Positions 42,917-51,982 of a stretch of DNA of 64,000 bases are shown here, piece after piece; positions within the stretch are counted from its first letter, which is position 1, and each line of letters opens with the position of its first letter. Source of the stretch: Bacillota bacterium (GTDB taxonomy: Bacteria > Bacillota > Clostridia > Lachnospirales > Lachnospiraceae); NCBI GenBank assembly GCA_023386815.1, contig JAEWIZ010000002.1, forward strand, positions 186,001-250,000, given 5' to 3'. The translations under genes were made by a program, and so were the position numbers. The notes under the pieces were generated by a model. That model was not told the origin of the DNA, did not search any database, and saw only the letters and a program-made list of their open reading frames with translations.

Positions 42917-44047
42917 TTACACTGCCTTATTCTTTAAACCGTATACATAAGCGAGTACTTCCGCTGTCATCTGATAAAGTTCGGAAGGAATCTCCTCCCC
43001 AATCTCAACATTATAATAAAGCATTCTTGCTAACGGTTTATTTTCCACGATCTCAATCTGATTTTCTCTTGCAATCTCTTTCATTTTTTCCGCAAGATGA
43101 TCCGCACCCTTGGCTAGTAACACCGGAGCAGAACTGGATTCTCTATCATATTGAATTGCAGCCGCCAGATGCGTCGGGTTCGTTATAACAACATCTGCCT
43201 TGGGTAAATTCTGCATCATACGGCGCATCGATGATTCCTTCATCCTTTGTTTGATTTTACCTTTGACTTGAGGATCGCCTTCACTGTTTTTAAACTCATC
43301 CTTAACTTCCTGTTTTGACATCCTCATATCTTTTTTAAATTTAAACTTTTGATATATTAAATCTCCAACCCCTATGACTAAAAATATAAGACTTATTTCC
43401 AGACCAAGATTGATGACAAGATTTCCTATTAAAATAATCGCCTGCTCCAGCTTCATATCATATAACTGGAACAGCATTGCCCACTCATCCTTTAAGGTAC
43501 TATAAGCGATATATGAAATTACGATAATCTTAAGTACCTCTATAACAATTTCAATAATTTTTTCCTTTGAAAGTATCTTTTTAAATCCTGAAATCGGATT
43601 TATTTTACTAAACTTTGGTGCCATTGTTTTTAAGGATATCTTCCATTTCACCTGAAACAGTACCACAATAAAAGATACTATGACAGCAATAACAAAGATA
43701 GGAAGACAAATAATTAATATATCTAGAAATGCATCCCTTAATAAGGTACTTACAATGGCGATTGAAAACTCATCACCGGTATATTTATCAATATTATGAA
43801 AGCCTTTTTTATACGTCTGTATGAATTGACCCCCAATATAACCGGCAAATAGTTTTAAGCATATGAATAAGACTGCTAGCCCTGATGCTGAAGTCAATTC
43901 GTTACTTCTGGCAACCTGCCCTTCATCACGGGCATCTGATAATTTCTTTGCAGTAGGCTCTTCCGTTTTATCAGGCCCGTCTGCAAAGTACTGAAGGTTA
44001 TATGAGAGCCGATAGGAAGCATACTGAATATCTTTCAACTGTATCAT
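42917..44047 (-). CDS. flhB: Flagellar export substrate-switch protein FlhB
   Basis: FlhB switches export from rod/hook to filament proteins through self-cleavage. The 376-aa protein has an N-terminal targeting segment (DKTEEPTAKKLSDARDEGQVARS), four membrane helices between about 45 and 230, a charged linker and the cleavage site NPTH within VVITNPTHLAAAIQYD. The N-terminus is about 15 residues longer than in many homologs, but AGGAAC precedes this ATG. It lies after fliR. Confidence 0.97.
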   Translation of the reverse strand: MIQLKDIQYASYRLSYNLQYFADGPDKTEEPTAKKLSDARDEGQVARSNELTSASGLAVLFICLKLFAGYIGGQFIQTYKKGFHNIDKYTGDEFSIAIVSTLLRDAFLDILIICLPIFVIAVIVSFIVVLFQVKWKISLKTMAPKFSKINPISGFKKILSKEKIIEIVIEVLKIIVISYIAYSTLKDEWAMLFQLYDMKLEQAIILIGNLVINLGLEISLIFLVIGVGDLIYQKFKFKKDMRMSKQEVKDEFKNSEGDPQVKGKIKQRMKESSMRRMMQNLPKADVVITNPTHLAAAIQYDRESSSAPVLLAKGADHLAEKMKEIARENQIEIVENKPLARMLYYNVEIGEEIPSELYQMTAEVLAYVYGLKNKAV

Positions 44048-44104
44048 TATGTAGTTCCTGCTTTCTATATGCTCTTTGCATATCTGATCCCGACCACAAA
44101 TATC

Positions 44105-44872
44105 TTAATGTAATAACTCCAAGGATGCCTTCAATAACGTAAGCATTTCGTTGAATATAAAATCCGCAACAGAAGGAACCATGTCAATAATTAATATCAT
44201 AACAAATAAACCAACAAAAATCTTGAGTTGCATACCAATTACGAACATGTTCATCTGTGGTGCAATTTTTACTAAGATCGCCAATATTGTATTCACAACT
44301 AGAATCGCTGCAAATACAGGCAGTACAATACGAAAGCCGATAATAAAATAATCTGTAATAAAGGTTATCATCAGTTTGTAAATATTGGTATTAATGATCA
44401 CTTCTCCTAACCCAATAATTTGGAAGGAATCTATGATTGCCCGGATAAAATAATGATGTAAATTCGTTATAAACATCATTAATAATACCATATATCCGTA
44501 GAGATTGGCCGTTATCGTAGTCTGAACCTGAGAAGTCGGATCAATTTCATTGATCATCGAGAAACCAATCTCGGTATCTATCATTTGTCCGGCAAAGGAA
44601 AGAATCTGATAGGCTATATTTGCAAAAAAGCCCATGATTGCTCCTGCAAGGGCTTCCTTAATAATAATGATGGAATAATCAATTACGCTTTCATACTCCG
44701 GTGATGTAAACGGTACTGTATAGAATAAGATAGCGGTCATAAAAATTGCTAAACCAATTTTAACTCGATTCGGTACATTTCTTAGTGAAAAAAAAGGAGC
44801 CGTAAATACAAATCCGGTAATCCTCACAAGTATTAATAAAAATGCTTCAAAATTCTCTAATGTAAACGTCAT
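44105..44872 (-). CDS. fliR: Flagellar export gate protein FliR
   Basis: FliR is part of the FliPQR export channel. The 255-aa protein is mostly hydrophobic, with about six helices and typical segments VRITGFVFTAPFFSLRNVPNRVKIGLA and QMIDTEIGFSMINEIDPTSQ, read in short parts. The ATG overlaps the fliQ stop by four bases (ATGA), which indicates coupled translation in the fliP-fliQ-fliR set. Confidence 0.97.
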   Translation of the reverse strand: MTFTLENFEAFLLILVRITGFVFTAPFFSLRNVPNRVKIGLAIFMTAILFYTVPFTSPEYESVIDYSIIIIKEALAGAIMGFFANIAYQILSFAGQMIDTEIGFSMINEIDPTSQVQTTITANLYGYMVLLMMFITNLHHYFIRAIIDSFQIIGLGEVIINTNIYKLMITFITDYFIIGFRIVLPVFAAILVVNTILAILVKIAPQMNMFVIGMQLKIFVGLFVMILIIDMVPSVADFIFNEMLTLLKASLELLH

Positions 44873-45144
44873 AAATTATTAATATAATAGCTGAAGTTAG
44901 AAAATAACTCCACGGTATAACCCCTTAACTCATTTAATATCCAGCTTCCAAACAGCATTAAAACAATAAAAATTGCAACCAACTTAGGAACAAATGTGAG
45001 GGTCTGTTCTTGAATTGAAGTAACCGTTTGCAAAATACTGATAATTAAACCTACTACTAGTGAAACTAACAGCATCGGAGCAGATGTCTTTAGTATGATA
45101 TAAAGCGCTTGTCTAACAATATCGATTACGATAACCTCATTCAT
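44869..45144 (-). CDS. fliQ: Flagellar export gate protein FliQ
   Basis: FliQ is a two-helix protein of the export channel. The 91-aa product has helices LYIILKTSAPMLLVSLVVGL and LVAIFIVLMLFGSWILNEL around the conserved SILQTVTSIQEQTLTFVPK. The ATG at 45144 has GGGAG five bases upstream and gives the usual family length; upstream in-frame starts would make it too long. It overlaps fliR by four bases. Confidence 0.97.
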   Translation of the reverse strand: MNEVIVIDIVRQALYIILKTSAPMLLVSLVVGLIISILQTVTSIQEQTLTFVPKLVAIFIVLMLFGSWILNELRGYTVELFSNFSYYINNL

Positions 45145-45174
45145 AATGACTCCCATGCCTTTCACAAACTTAAT

Positions 45175-45199
45175 GACCTATTCCGGAAATGAATAGGTC
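45175..45199. promoter_or_regulatory. Intercistronic hairpin between fliP and fliQ
   Basis: GACCTATTC and GAATAGGTC pair perfectly over nine bases with a seven-base loop, 30 bases ahead of fliQ. There is no T-run, so it is more likely a processing or stability element than a terminator. Confidence 0.45.
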
Positions 45200-45282
45200 T
45201 TGAATCTTTGAACAAAACCTTTTCTTATGCTTCTTCTCATTATCCACTGGCCAAAAACTCTATCACCGAATTGTACCATGAA

Positions 45283-46131
45283 TCATTTGTAGAATGTTTT
45301 GACCACCTCACCAATTACCAAATTCCAACCGTCAGCCATAATAAATAATAATATTTTGAAAGGAGTTGAAATTGTTGTTGGTGGCAGCATCATCATACCC
45401 ATAGACATTAACGTAGATGCAACTACCATATCGATGACAATAAAAGGTATATAAATTAGAAAACCAATAATAAAGGCTTTTTGTAACTCACTGATGATAA
45501 AGGAAGGTATAATAACAGTAATCGGGATTTCATCCAAGGATTGTAAATTACTTCTATCAATATCCGCGATATCCATAAATAATCTTAAATCTTTTGCTCT
45601 GACTTGCTCCAGCATAAAGGTTCTGATCGGTGCAACTCCTGCATCCCAAGCTTCTTCCTGTGTTATTGTCCCCTTGGCTAGGGGTTGGATTGCATCCGTA
45701 TTAACCTTCGTAAAAATGGGTGACATAATGAAGAAGGTTAAAAACAAGGATAAACCAACGATAATTTGGTTTGGAGGAGTCGTCTGCAGACCTAACGCAG
45801 ATCTGACAAAATGCAGAACAATGATAATCCTGGTAAAAGAAGTTACCATGATTAATATGGAAGGAGCCAGACTGATTACCGTTAGAACCATTAACATCTG
45901 TAATGAGGATGACAGCGAATTAGCATCCTCATCCGTATTTAATGTAAATTCCAGGGGTCCCAAAGCTCCCGTAACATTATTACCATTGTCATTCGTAGAA
46001 TTCGTTACCGTGTCCTTCACAGTCGTTGCATAAGCTGTACTACCTTTAAACGCCGCTAAAAAGCATATTACAAGAAGTATTACAATTACTGCTGGTTTTC
46101 TACTAAAAAGTTTTTTCACATTTGTGTTCAT
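45283..46131 (-). CDS. fliP: Flagellar export gate protein FliP
   Basis: FliP forms the pentameric core of the export channel. The 282-aa protein has a cleavable-type signal sequence (VIVILLVICFLAAFKGSTAYA), a short exported stretch and four membrane helices with signatures SLAPSILIMVTSFTRIIIVLHF and GFLIYIPFIVIDMVVASTL. I placed the start at the ATG at 46131 with AAAGG nine bases upstream; an upstream TTG at 46140 is possible. It follows fliO. Confidence 0.96.
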   Translation of the reverse strand: MNTNVKKLFSRKPAVIVILLVICFLAAFKGSTAYATTVKDTVTNSTNDNGNNVTGALGPLEFTLNTDEDANSLSSSLQMLMVLTVISLAPSILIMVTSFTRIIIVLHFVRSALGLQTTPPNQIIVGLSLFLTFFIMSPIFTKVNTDAIQPLAKGTITQEEAWDAGVAPIRTFMLEQVRAKDLRLFMDIADIDRSNLQSLDEIPITVIIPSFIISELQKAFIIGFLIYIPFIVIDMVVASTLMSMGMMMLPPTTISTPFKILLFIMADGWNLVIGEVVKTFYK

Positions 46132-46143
46132 GAATACCAACCT

Positions 46144-46611
46144 TTACTTATTCCTAGGATTAAAGCCGTTTCTCAACTTATCAAGTGTCTGTGTGAAGGA
46201 TTGTACCTCTATTCCCGGTTCTGATTTAATGAGCACTTCCGCTTCATCAAGTTCCGTAATATAGTTAATCGAATCCTTTCCAATTGCAATGACAAGATAC
46301 TTATTTGCAACTTTTACAATCTCAATCACTTTATTCGGGCCGATACGGTAAGCATCAATCACCTGGAAATTGCTGTGTTTTAGTTGTCCTTGCTTCATAC
46401 CACCAATAAATTTGGTGGTATAGTATGCCGCTATTAGAATAACGATTAGCAAGATGACCAAACCCAACATTTGAATAAAACTATCCCATGTAGACACTGA
46501 ATTTGATACTCCGGCAGCCACATTACTCTCTGTGTCGTTAGCGGCTGGTGTTGGTGTTGTTTTCAGCTGTGATAATATACTATCTAAAATGACAATAGTT
46601 TTATGTTGCAT
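46144..46611 (-). CDS. fliO: Flagellar biosynthesis protein FliO (FliZ)
   Basis: FliO helps FliP assemble. The 155-aa protein has a short polar N-terminus, one membrane helix (MLGLVILLIVILIAAYYTTKF, at about 48-68), and the conserved cytoplasmic part with QVIDAYRIGPNKVIEIVKVANKYLVIAIGKD. It lies between cheY and fliP, as in Bacillus. The ribosome site is weak. Identification rests on the domain pattern and position. Confidence 0.9.
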   Translation of the reverse strand: MQHKTIVILDSILSQLKTTPTPAANDTESNVAAGVSNSVSTWDSFIQMLGLVILLIVILIAAYYTTKFIGGMKQGQLKHSNFQVIDAYRIGPNKVIEIVKVANKYLVIAIGKDSINYITELDEAEVLIKSEPGIEVQSFTQTLDKLRNGFNPRNK

Positions 46612-46618
46612 TCTTTTA

Positions 46619-46981
46619 TTAACCTACTGCTTTCTTAACTGCTTCCAATACTCTATCTGCTTGGAATGGTTTTACAATAAAGTCCTTAGCACCTGATTGA
46701 ATTGATTCAATAACCATCGCTTGCTGTCCCATAGCTGAGCACATAATAACGTTTGCACTCGGATCTACAGCTTTAATTTTCTTAAGGGCTTGAATACCGT
46801 CCATCTCAGGCATCGTAATGTCCATCATAACAAGATCCGGCTTTGTTTCCTGATACTTATCTACTGCCTTCAGGCCGTTCTCTGCTTCTCCTGCGATATT
46901 ATAGCCGTTTTTAGTTAAAATATCCTTGATCATCATTCTCATAAAAGCTGCATCATCGCATATTAATATACTCTTCGCCAT
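46619..46981 (-). CDS. cheY: Chemotaxis response regulator CheY
   Basis: CheY-P binds the motor switch and sets rotation. The 120-aa protein is a single receiver domain: ILICDDAAFMRMM with Asp9 and Asp10, phospho-acceptor Asp54 in LVMMDITMPEMDG, switch Ser in VIMCSAMGQQ and Lys in KDFIVKPF. The ATG at 46981 has GGGAG eight bases upstream. It lies between fliY and fliO, the Bacillus/Clostridium arrangement. Confidence 0.97.
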   Translation of the reverse strand: MAKSILICDDAAFMRMMIKDILTKNGYNIAGEAENGLKAVDKYQETKPDLVMMDITMPEMDGIQALKKIKAVDPSANVIMCSAMGQQAMVIESIQSGAKDFIVKPFQADRVLEAVKKAVG

Positions 46982-47020
46982 ACTAATTTCTCCCATCTTC
47001 TTGTGTTTATAATTTCTTAA

Positions 47021-48232
47021 CTAACTTGTTTTTTGCTTTATGATTTCCGTTACTCGGATACCGAAGGCTTCTTCCATAACAACAACTTCACCCTTAGCTA
47101 CGAATTTACCATTTACCAATACATCAATCGGTTCACCCGCTAAACGGTTTAGTTCAATAATCGTACCTGGTGTAAAATCCAGAATTTCCTTTATTGATTT
47201 ACTGGTTCTACCAAGTTCAACCGTAACCTCCAATGGTACATCCATCAACAAATCAATGTTTTCCGGTTGAACCACCCCACTCATCATAGGAGAAAAGGAA
47301 GTGAATTGTACTGGTTGTACATTAACATCCTGCACCGGCTGCATTGGCGGCATCTGAGGCATCATGTATGGCATTTGTCCTGGCATCATCATCTGCTGAT
47401 ACGGATTATACTGAGGCTGTTGCATCTGCATTTGTGGCTGCTGCATCTGTGCTTGTTGCATCTGAGGCTGCTGCACCTGCATCTGGGGTGGCGGTGTTTC
47501 AGCTTTCTTTGCCGTACTATCCGCTGCCGGCCTGGTCGGAACATCCGGTTCCATCGATGTTGCTTGAACAAATTGCTTATACAAGTCTCTAGCAAATTCG
47601 AAGGGATATAACTGCATCAATACGCTGTCGACTAAATCTCCAATTTCCATATGAAATGATACTCGAACAAATTCTCCTTGTAAGAATTCAGCAATGTTCT
47701 CTCCATTCATATGTTCATATAAATCAATCACAGCAGCAGTCGGTGGACTGATATCTACCCTCTTTTCTAACATGGAGGATATAGAAGTTGCAGCAGAACC
47801 CATCATTTGGTTCATTGCTTCACTAATTGCACTCAAATGCAATTCCGTCAGTTCCCCGGATATATTAGTTCCATCCCCTCCCATCATTAAGTCGGTGATG
47901 ATTTTAACATCATTTTCTTTCAGAATCAAGATGTTATTTCCATCTAATCCATCCTGATAGTAAATTTGTATAAATACACAGGGTTTATCATAGCTGTTGA
48001 CAACATCTTTCCAATTTGCATATTCAACAACTGGTGTCGTAATATTTACTCTCTGGTTTACCAGTGAAAACAGTGTAGTAGCTGCAGTTCCCATACTGAT
48101 ATTTGATATCTCACCAATTGCATCCTTTTCGGCATCGGTTAATTGCTCTTTTGGCTCACCGGTTCCCGAATCATCTGCACCCATACCATTTAGCAGGGCA
48201 TTAATCTCTTCTTGAGATAGCATTCCATCCAT
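47021..48232 (-). CDS. fliY: Flagellar switch phosphatase FliY
   Basis: FliY joins a CheC-type CheY-P phosphatase to a FliN-type switch domain. The 403-aa protein starts with the CheY-binding motif MLSQEEINALLNGM, has two phosphatase motifs (DAIGEISNISMGTAA and SAISEAMNQMMGSAA, each with the Glu and Asn), a striking Gln/Met/Pro linker (about 245-310, repeats of QMQQPQ), and a C-terminal SpoA domain (VTVELGRTSKSIKEILDFTPG). It is followed by cheY. It removes phosphate from CheY-P at the motor. Confidence 0.97.
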   Translation of the reverse strand: MDGMLSQEEINALLNGMGADDSGTGEPKEQLTDAEKDAIGEISNISMGTAATTLFSLVNQRVNITTPVVEYANWKDVVNSYDKPCVFIQIYYQDGLDGNNILILKENDVKIITDLMMGGDGTNISGELTELHLSAISEAMNQMMGSAATSISSMLEKRVDISPPTAAVIDLYEHMNGENIAEFLQGEFVRVSFHMEIGDLVDSVLMQLYPFEFARDLYKQFVQATSMEPDVPTRPAADSTAKKAETPPPQMQVQQPQMQQAQMQQPQMQMQQPQYNPYQQMMMPGQMPYMMPQMPPMQPVQDVNVQPVQFTSFSPMMSGVVQPENIDLLMDVPLEVTVELGRTSKSIKEILDFTPGTIIELNRLAGEPIDVLVNGKFVAKGEVVVMEEAFGIRVTEIIKQKTS

Positions 48233-48238
48233 AGCCTG

Positions 48239-49219
48239 TTACTCCTCTCCTCTGATGATAGATGAAATCTTTACCGCATAGGAACCCGAGGATGCACCAG
48301 GAAGTGCGGTAAATTTATATAAGTTGCCCACATAGATGGCCAATTCATCTTCTGATTTCGAATTTAATTTTATTATGTCGCCTTTTTGCATGTTCATAAA
48401 GTCGTTAACGGATATCGTGCTTTTCCCCAATACCGCTTTAATGGGTATCCGTGCTTTCGAAATAGTTGATTCGATAACATCCTGATAGGATTTGTCATCC
48501 GTAAGCTGCATCGTAGAATACCAATATTTTGTATTTAGCTTATCGATTACTTTTTCTAAGCATACATAGGGCAGACATATATTCATCATTCCTTCAATAT
48601 TACCTATTTTTATATTTAATGTTACGATTGATATCATCTCACTTGGTGAAATAATTTGAGCAAACTGTGAATTTGTCTCAATCCGCAACAACCTTGGCTG
48701 AAGTTGTATTACATTAGCCCATGGTTCTCGCAACAAATTCGTACAGATGTTGAAAATACGCTCCATAATTGATAATTCGATTTCCGAAAAATCTCTTGCC
48801 TTTTCCAGAGGATAACCTCCGCCACCCAACATTCGATCTACAATTGCATATCCTAGATTATCTGCTAATTCGATGATAATATTTCCCTCCAGAGGGGAAA
48901 AATCAACAATTCCTAATAAAACCGGATTTGATAGGGCGTTAGTAAATTCTGAATATTGCACTGCTTCAGAGTTTATCACTTCAACCTGAACATTTTTTCT
49001 TAAATATGCAGGAAGATTCGTAGATAACAGTCTTCCATAATGTTCAAAGATAATGTTTAATGTACGTAAATGTTCTTTGGAGAACTTTGATGGTCTGGCG
49101 AAATCATAATTTTTAACCTGCTTTTCCGTCGTCTGTTTATACTCATCCGCATCTAGTTCACCGCTAGAGAGCGCTGCAAGCAGATTATCTATCTCACTTT
49201 GGGATAGGACATCGCCCAT
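48239..49219 (-). CDS. fliM: Flagellar motor switch protein FliM
   Basis: FliM is the CheY-P receptor of the motor switch. The 326-aa protein begins with the CheY-binding motif VLSQSEIDNLLAAL, has the conserved middle domain (LLSTNLPAYLRKNVQVEVI, GLVD-like LLGIVDFSPLEGN, VDRMLGGGG) and the SpoA domain at the C-terminus (LGKSTISVNDFMNMQKGDII). GGAGG precedes the ATG. It lies between fliL and fliY. Confidence 0.98.
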   Translation of the reverse strand: MGDVLSQSEIDNLLAALSSGELDADEYKQTTEKQVKNYDFARPSKFSKEHLRTLNIIFEHYGRLLSTNLPAYLRKNVQVEVINSEAVQYSEFTNALSNPVLLGIVDFSPLEGNIIIELADNLGYAIVDRMLGGGGYPLEKARDFSEIELSIMERIFNICTNLLREPWANVIQLQPRLLRIETNSQFAQIISPSEMISIVTLNIKIGNIEGMMNICLPYVCLEKVIDKLNTKYWYSTMQLTDDKSYQDVIESTISKARIPIKAVLGKSTISVNDFMNMQKGDIIKLNSKSEDELAIYVGNLYKFTALPGASSGSYAVKISSIIRGEE

Positions 49220-49342
49220 GATCTTTACCTCCCGTCATACTAGTAACATGATAACATAAATTTTCAATAAAATCATCATTTTTCTTGTTCAAGCATTAAA
49301 TTTCCATTTAAACTTACAAAATTCATGCCCGTATTTTAATGA

Positions 49343-49843
49343 CTAATTATACACTACATTTCCGAAAGAAACATTGATAATAAAATCTGATTGAAACAAT
49401 TCCTGAATTCTAGTTAATACCTGTTGCCTGATTTCTTCCTTGTAATCTTGTACATTATCAATACTGTATTTTCCAAACTCTTCAGTAACGATCTCCAAAA
49501 CCGGGTTTTCATTCTCTGTAACCTTATCTTTTAGAAGCTCATAGTCCTCATGTTTACTATTCATTGATAAGGACACATACAAAATTGCATAATGCGGTTC
49601 CGAACTGCTGCTGTCGAGCTTGATGGTAAGCTTATCTTCATATTTTTGAGTAACAATATCGGATACACTCGGCTTTTCCTCCTGAGTATCTTCCAACTCC
49701 AAATCAACAATGGATGCCACTTTTGTAACTAATTGATTTGTCTTATTAGAGGTTGGCACAATCACAAAAATCAGCATCGCTAACAGAACTGTATTGATGA
49801 GTGTGATTGCCATGATAATTATTGTCAATATGTTCTTCTTCAT
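49343..49843 (-). CDS. fliL: Flagellar basal body-associated protein FliL
   Basis: FliL is a single-pass membrane protein around the stator. The 166-aa protein has one membrane helix (ILTIIIMAITLINTVLLAML, about 4-30) and an extracellular domain with the family pattern HYAILYVSLSMNSKHEDYEL and DYKEEIRQQVLTRIQE near the end. GGGGG lies seven bases before the ATG. It is located between motB and fliM. Sequence signatures in this family are weak; position supports the call. Confidence 0.9.
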   Translation of the reverse strand: MKKNILTIIIMAITLINTVLLAMLIFVIVPTSNKTNQLVTKVASIVDLELEDTQEEKPSVSDIVTQKYEDKLTIKLDSSSSEPHYAILYVSLSMNSKHEDYELLKDKVTENENPVLEIVTEEFGKYSIDNVQDYKEEIRQQVLTRIQELFQSDFIINVSFGNVVYN

Positions 49844-49891
49844 CAGATATCCCCCTTAATTATTGCATCTTATCTTTCATTATAATAATCT

Positions 49892-50863
49892 TTAATTATT
49901 ATAATATCGATTATATACCTTAATCTCAATTCTTCGATTCTTAGCTCTACCCGCTGCTGTCGAATTATTCGCAATCGGATCATATTCTCCTCTTCCGGAA
50001 TATTTCAAGTAATCCGGATCAATACCACATTTATCGATCAAATATTCTGCCGCATTTAAAGCTCTGGCAGAGGACAGCCAGTTATTGTCTCTATAATTAG
50101 AATTAGAGATCGGCATATTATCCGTATGTCCGGTTATTTCAATCGAATGCCCTTCAAATTTCTCTAATATTTTTCCTAAATTATTAAAAATAGAATATGC
50201 CTCTTCTCTGATATCCGCACTACCCGAATCAAAAAGTACAGAGCCTCTGATGGTTAACTGGACATATTGATAATTCGGATCCAAGCTTAGTTCAACATAA
50301 TCCTGTAAATCATATTTTTCAGCTAGATTAGAGGTTTTATTATACATATTCTTTGTTTCATCTTTCATCTGCGCTTGCAATAAGGATAAGGCTTCTTTAA
50401 TGGATTGACTGTTATTATCCATAGGGGTGTCTGCTCCTTTTGTACCGTCTTGAACCCCCTCTGAATTAGCCTTAGTATCCATAACCTCCTGAGAAGCTGA
50501 TGCATTTTTCGACGAATCATTCGAATTTGCATCATTACTTGAATCACTTGACCCATCGGAAGCTCTTCCCATGTCATTAATAAATTGACTTAAATCAGTT
50601 AATTGAGAAACACCTGCTGATATTAATCTACCCTTTCCATCAATATCACTGCCGCCACCTTCAAAAACTCCAAAGGAATTGGCCATGGAAATAGAAACAT
50701 CTTCAAACTTTTGCTCACTTACTGTTGACAAAGAGAATAATAATACAAAAAAGCATAGCAAAAGGTTCATTAAATCTGCAAAAGTAGCCATCCATGGAGC
50801 GATTTCACCACCACCGCTACTTTCTTTCTTCTTTCTAGCCAATCGCTTCACCACTTTCTTCAT
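49892..50863 (-). CDS. motB: Flagellar stator protein MotB
   Basis: MotB anchors the stator to peptidoglycan and carries the proton or sodium site. The 323-aa protein has a basic N-terminus, one membrane helix starting at PWMATFADLMNLLLCFF with the ion-binding Asp30, a Ser/Asn/Asp-rich linker (about 100-160), and the OmpA-like domain with ITGHTDNMPI, LSSARALNAAEYLI and GRGEYDPIANN. It overlaps the end of motA by 29 bases, so translation is likely coupled. Confidence 0.96.
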   Translation of the reverse strand: MKKVVKRLARKKKESSGGGEIAPWMATFADLMNLLLCFFVLLFSLSTVSEQKFEDVSISMANSFGVFEGGGSDIDGKGRLISAGVSQLTDLSQFINDMGRASDGSSDSSNDANSNDSSKNASASQEVMDTKANSEGVQDGTKGADTPMDNNSQSIKEALSLLQAQMKDETKNMYNKTSNLAEKYDLQDYVELSLDPNYQYVQLTIRGSVLFDSGSADIREEAYSIFNNLGKILEKFEGHSIEITGHTDNMPISNSNYRDNNWLSSARALNAAEYLIDKCGIDPDYLKYSGRGEYDPIANNSTAAGRAKNRRIEIKVYNRYYNN

Positions 50864-51635
50864 TTAACTTCGCTCTGCGGGCTGGTGACAGGAAGGATTT
50901 TAATTTTTCCTCAATAACTCTAGGATTTTCACCTGCCTGTATGGAAAGTAAACCCTCCACCATAACTTCTTTCACCATGATCTCTTTTGCACTGTTTTGT
51001 TTTAATTTTGTTGCAATCGGAGTACATATCCAGTTTGCAATTAATGAACCATAGAAGGTAGTAATCAAGGCAACTGCCATATTGGGACCAATTGAAGCAA
51101 CATCATCCAGTTTTTTCAACATATTTACAAGACCAATCAGAGTTCCAATCATACCCCAAGCAGGTCCCATTGCTGCCCATGAATCCCAAAAAGCTGCTTT
51201 CTCTGCGTGTCTGCCTTCAATACAACCCAACTCTGTTTCAAGAATATTTCTTACTAATTCCGGATCCGTACCATCGACAATCAGTAACAAGCCTTTTTTC
51301 ATAAACTCATCATCAATATTATTGGCAGCTTCCTCAAGTGCCAACAACCCTTCTTTTCTTGCTACATTAGACAATTCAATAATAGAAGTGATAGTTTCCT
51401 CATCATTGGAAGGTGTTGTTCTTAATGCCATTTTAATACTTGAAATATTTTCAAGAAATCCTTTAAAACCAGGTGCCATGATGAGCGTACAGCAAAGAGA
51501 TCCTCCAATTGTAATGAAGATAGATGGCAAATCATAAAAGTTTAATAATATTTCAATTCCCGACTGCCCTACCAAAATACCATAAATTACAACTACCAAA
51601 CACATTACCAATCCAACTATAGTTGCTAAATCCAA
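50835..51635 (-). CDS. motA: Flagellar stator protein MotA
   Basis: MotA forms the ion channel ring that turns the rotor. The 266-aa protein has four membrane helices and the signature region AAFWDSWAAMGPAWGMIGTLIGLVNML, followed by VALITTFYGSLIANWICTPIA; the charged cytoplasmic loop lies between helices two and three. I chose a TTG at 51635 (MDLATIVGLV), preceded by GAGGTGG; a GTG three codons earlier overlaps that site. It lies between flbD and motB. Confidence 0.95.
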   Translation of the reverse strand: MDLATIVGLVMCLVVVIYGILVGQSGIEILLNFYDLPSIFITIGGSLCCTLIMAPGFKGFLENISSIKMALRTTPSNDEETITSIIELSNVARKEGLLALEEAANNIDDEFMKKGLLLIVDGTDPELVRNILETELGCIEGRHAEKAAFWDSWAAMGPAWGMIGTLIGLVNMLKKLDDVASIGPNMAVALITTFYGSLIANWICTPIATKLKQNSAKEIMVKEVMVEGLLSIQAGENPRVIEEKLKSFLSPARRAKLNEESGEAIG

Positions 51636-51686
51636 TTTTGCCACCTCTTATCTAAGTTTCTATTCTTCCTTTATTCTACATAATTC

Positions 51687-51869
51687 CTAATTAAATATTT
51701 CTTTTTTGTATAATATTACAAGATTTCTAACCTCTTGTCTACTTTCTTTTACTATGATTTTATTCCCAGACGTTAGTGTAATAATTGTATCCGGAGACTC
51801 CTCAACTTTTTCAATCAGGTCTGCATTAATGATTAATTTAGAATCATTTAATCTTGTTACTTCAATCAT
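51687..51869 (-). CDS. flbD: Flagellar cluster protein FlbD
   Basis: A 60-aa protein of the small FlbD (SwrD) family: MIEVTRLNDSKLIINADLIE, then ESPDTIITLTSGNKIIVKES. SwrD of Bacillus raises stator torque. AAAGGAG lies five bases before the ATG at 51869; a longer in-frame reading to 51959 has no site. Its place between flgE and motA is the usual one. Confidence 0.93.
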   Translation of the reverse strand: MIEVTRLNDSKLIINADLIEKVEESPDTIITLTSGNKIIVKESRQEVRNLVILYKKEIFN

Positions 51870-51982
51870 GATTGCTCCTTTCTGATTCAAAAACAATCCC
51901 ATTACTAATGATGGGGTGACAGTATTCATGCCACCCCATCTTCCACTGATGTTTAGCATACTTTTCCTACATCAGCCCTATG

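Noticed and set aside
47267..47611. Plus-strand His/Leu-rich frame within fliY
   Set aside because: It is the antisense of the Gln/Met/Pro linker repeat, with no start signal and no family.
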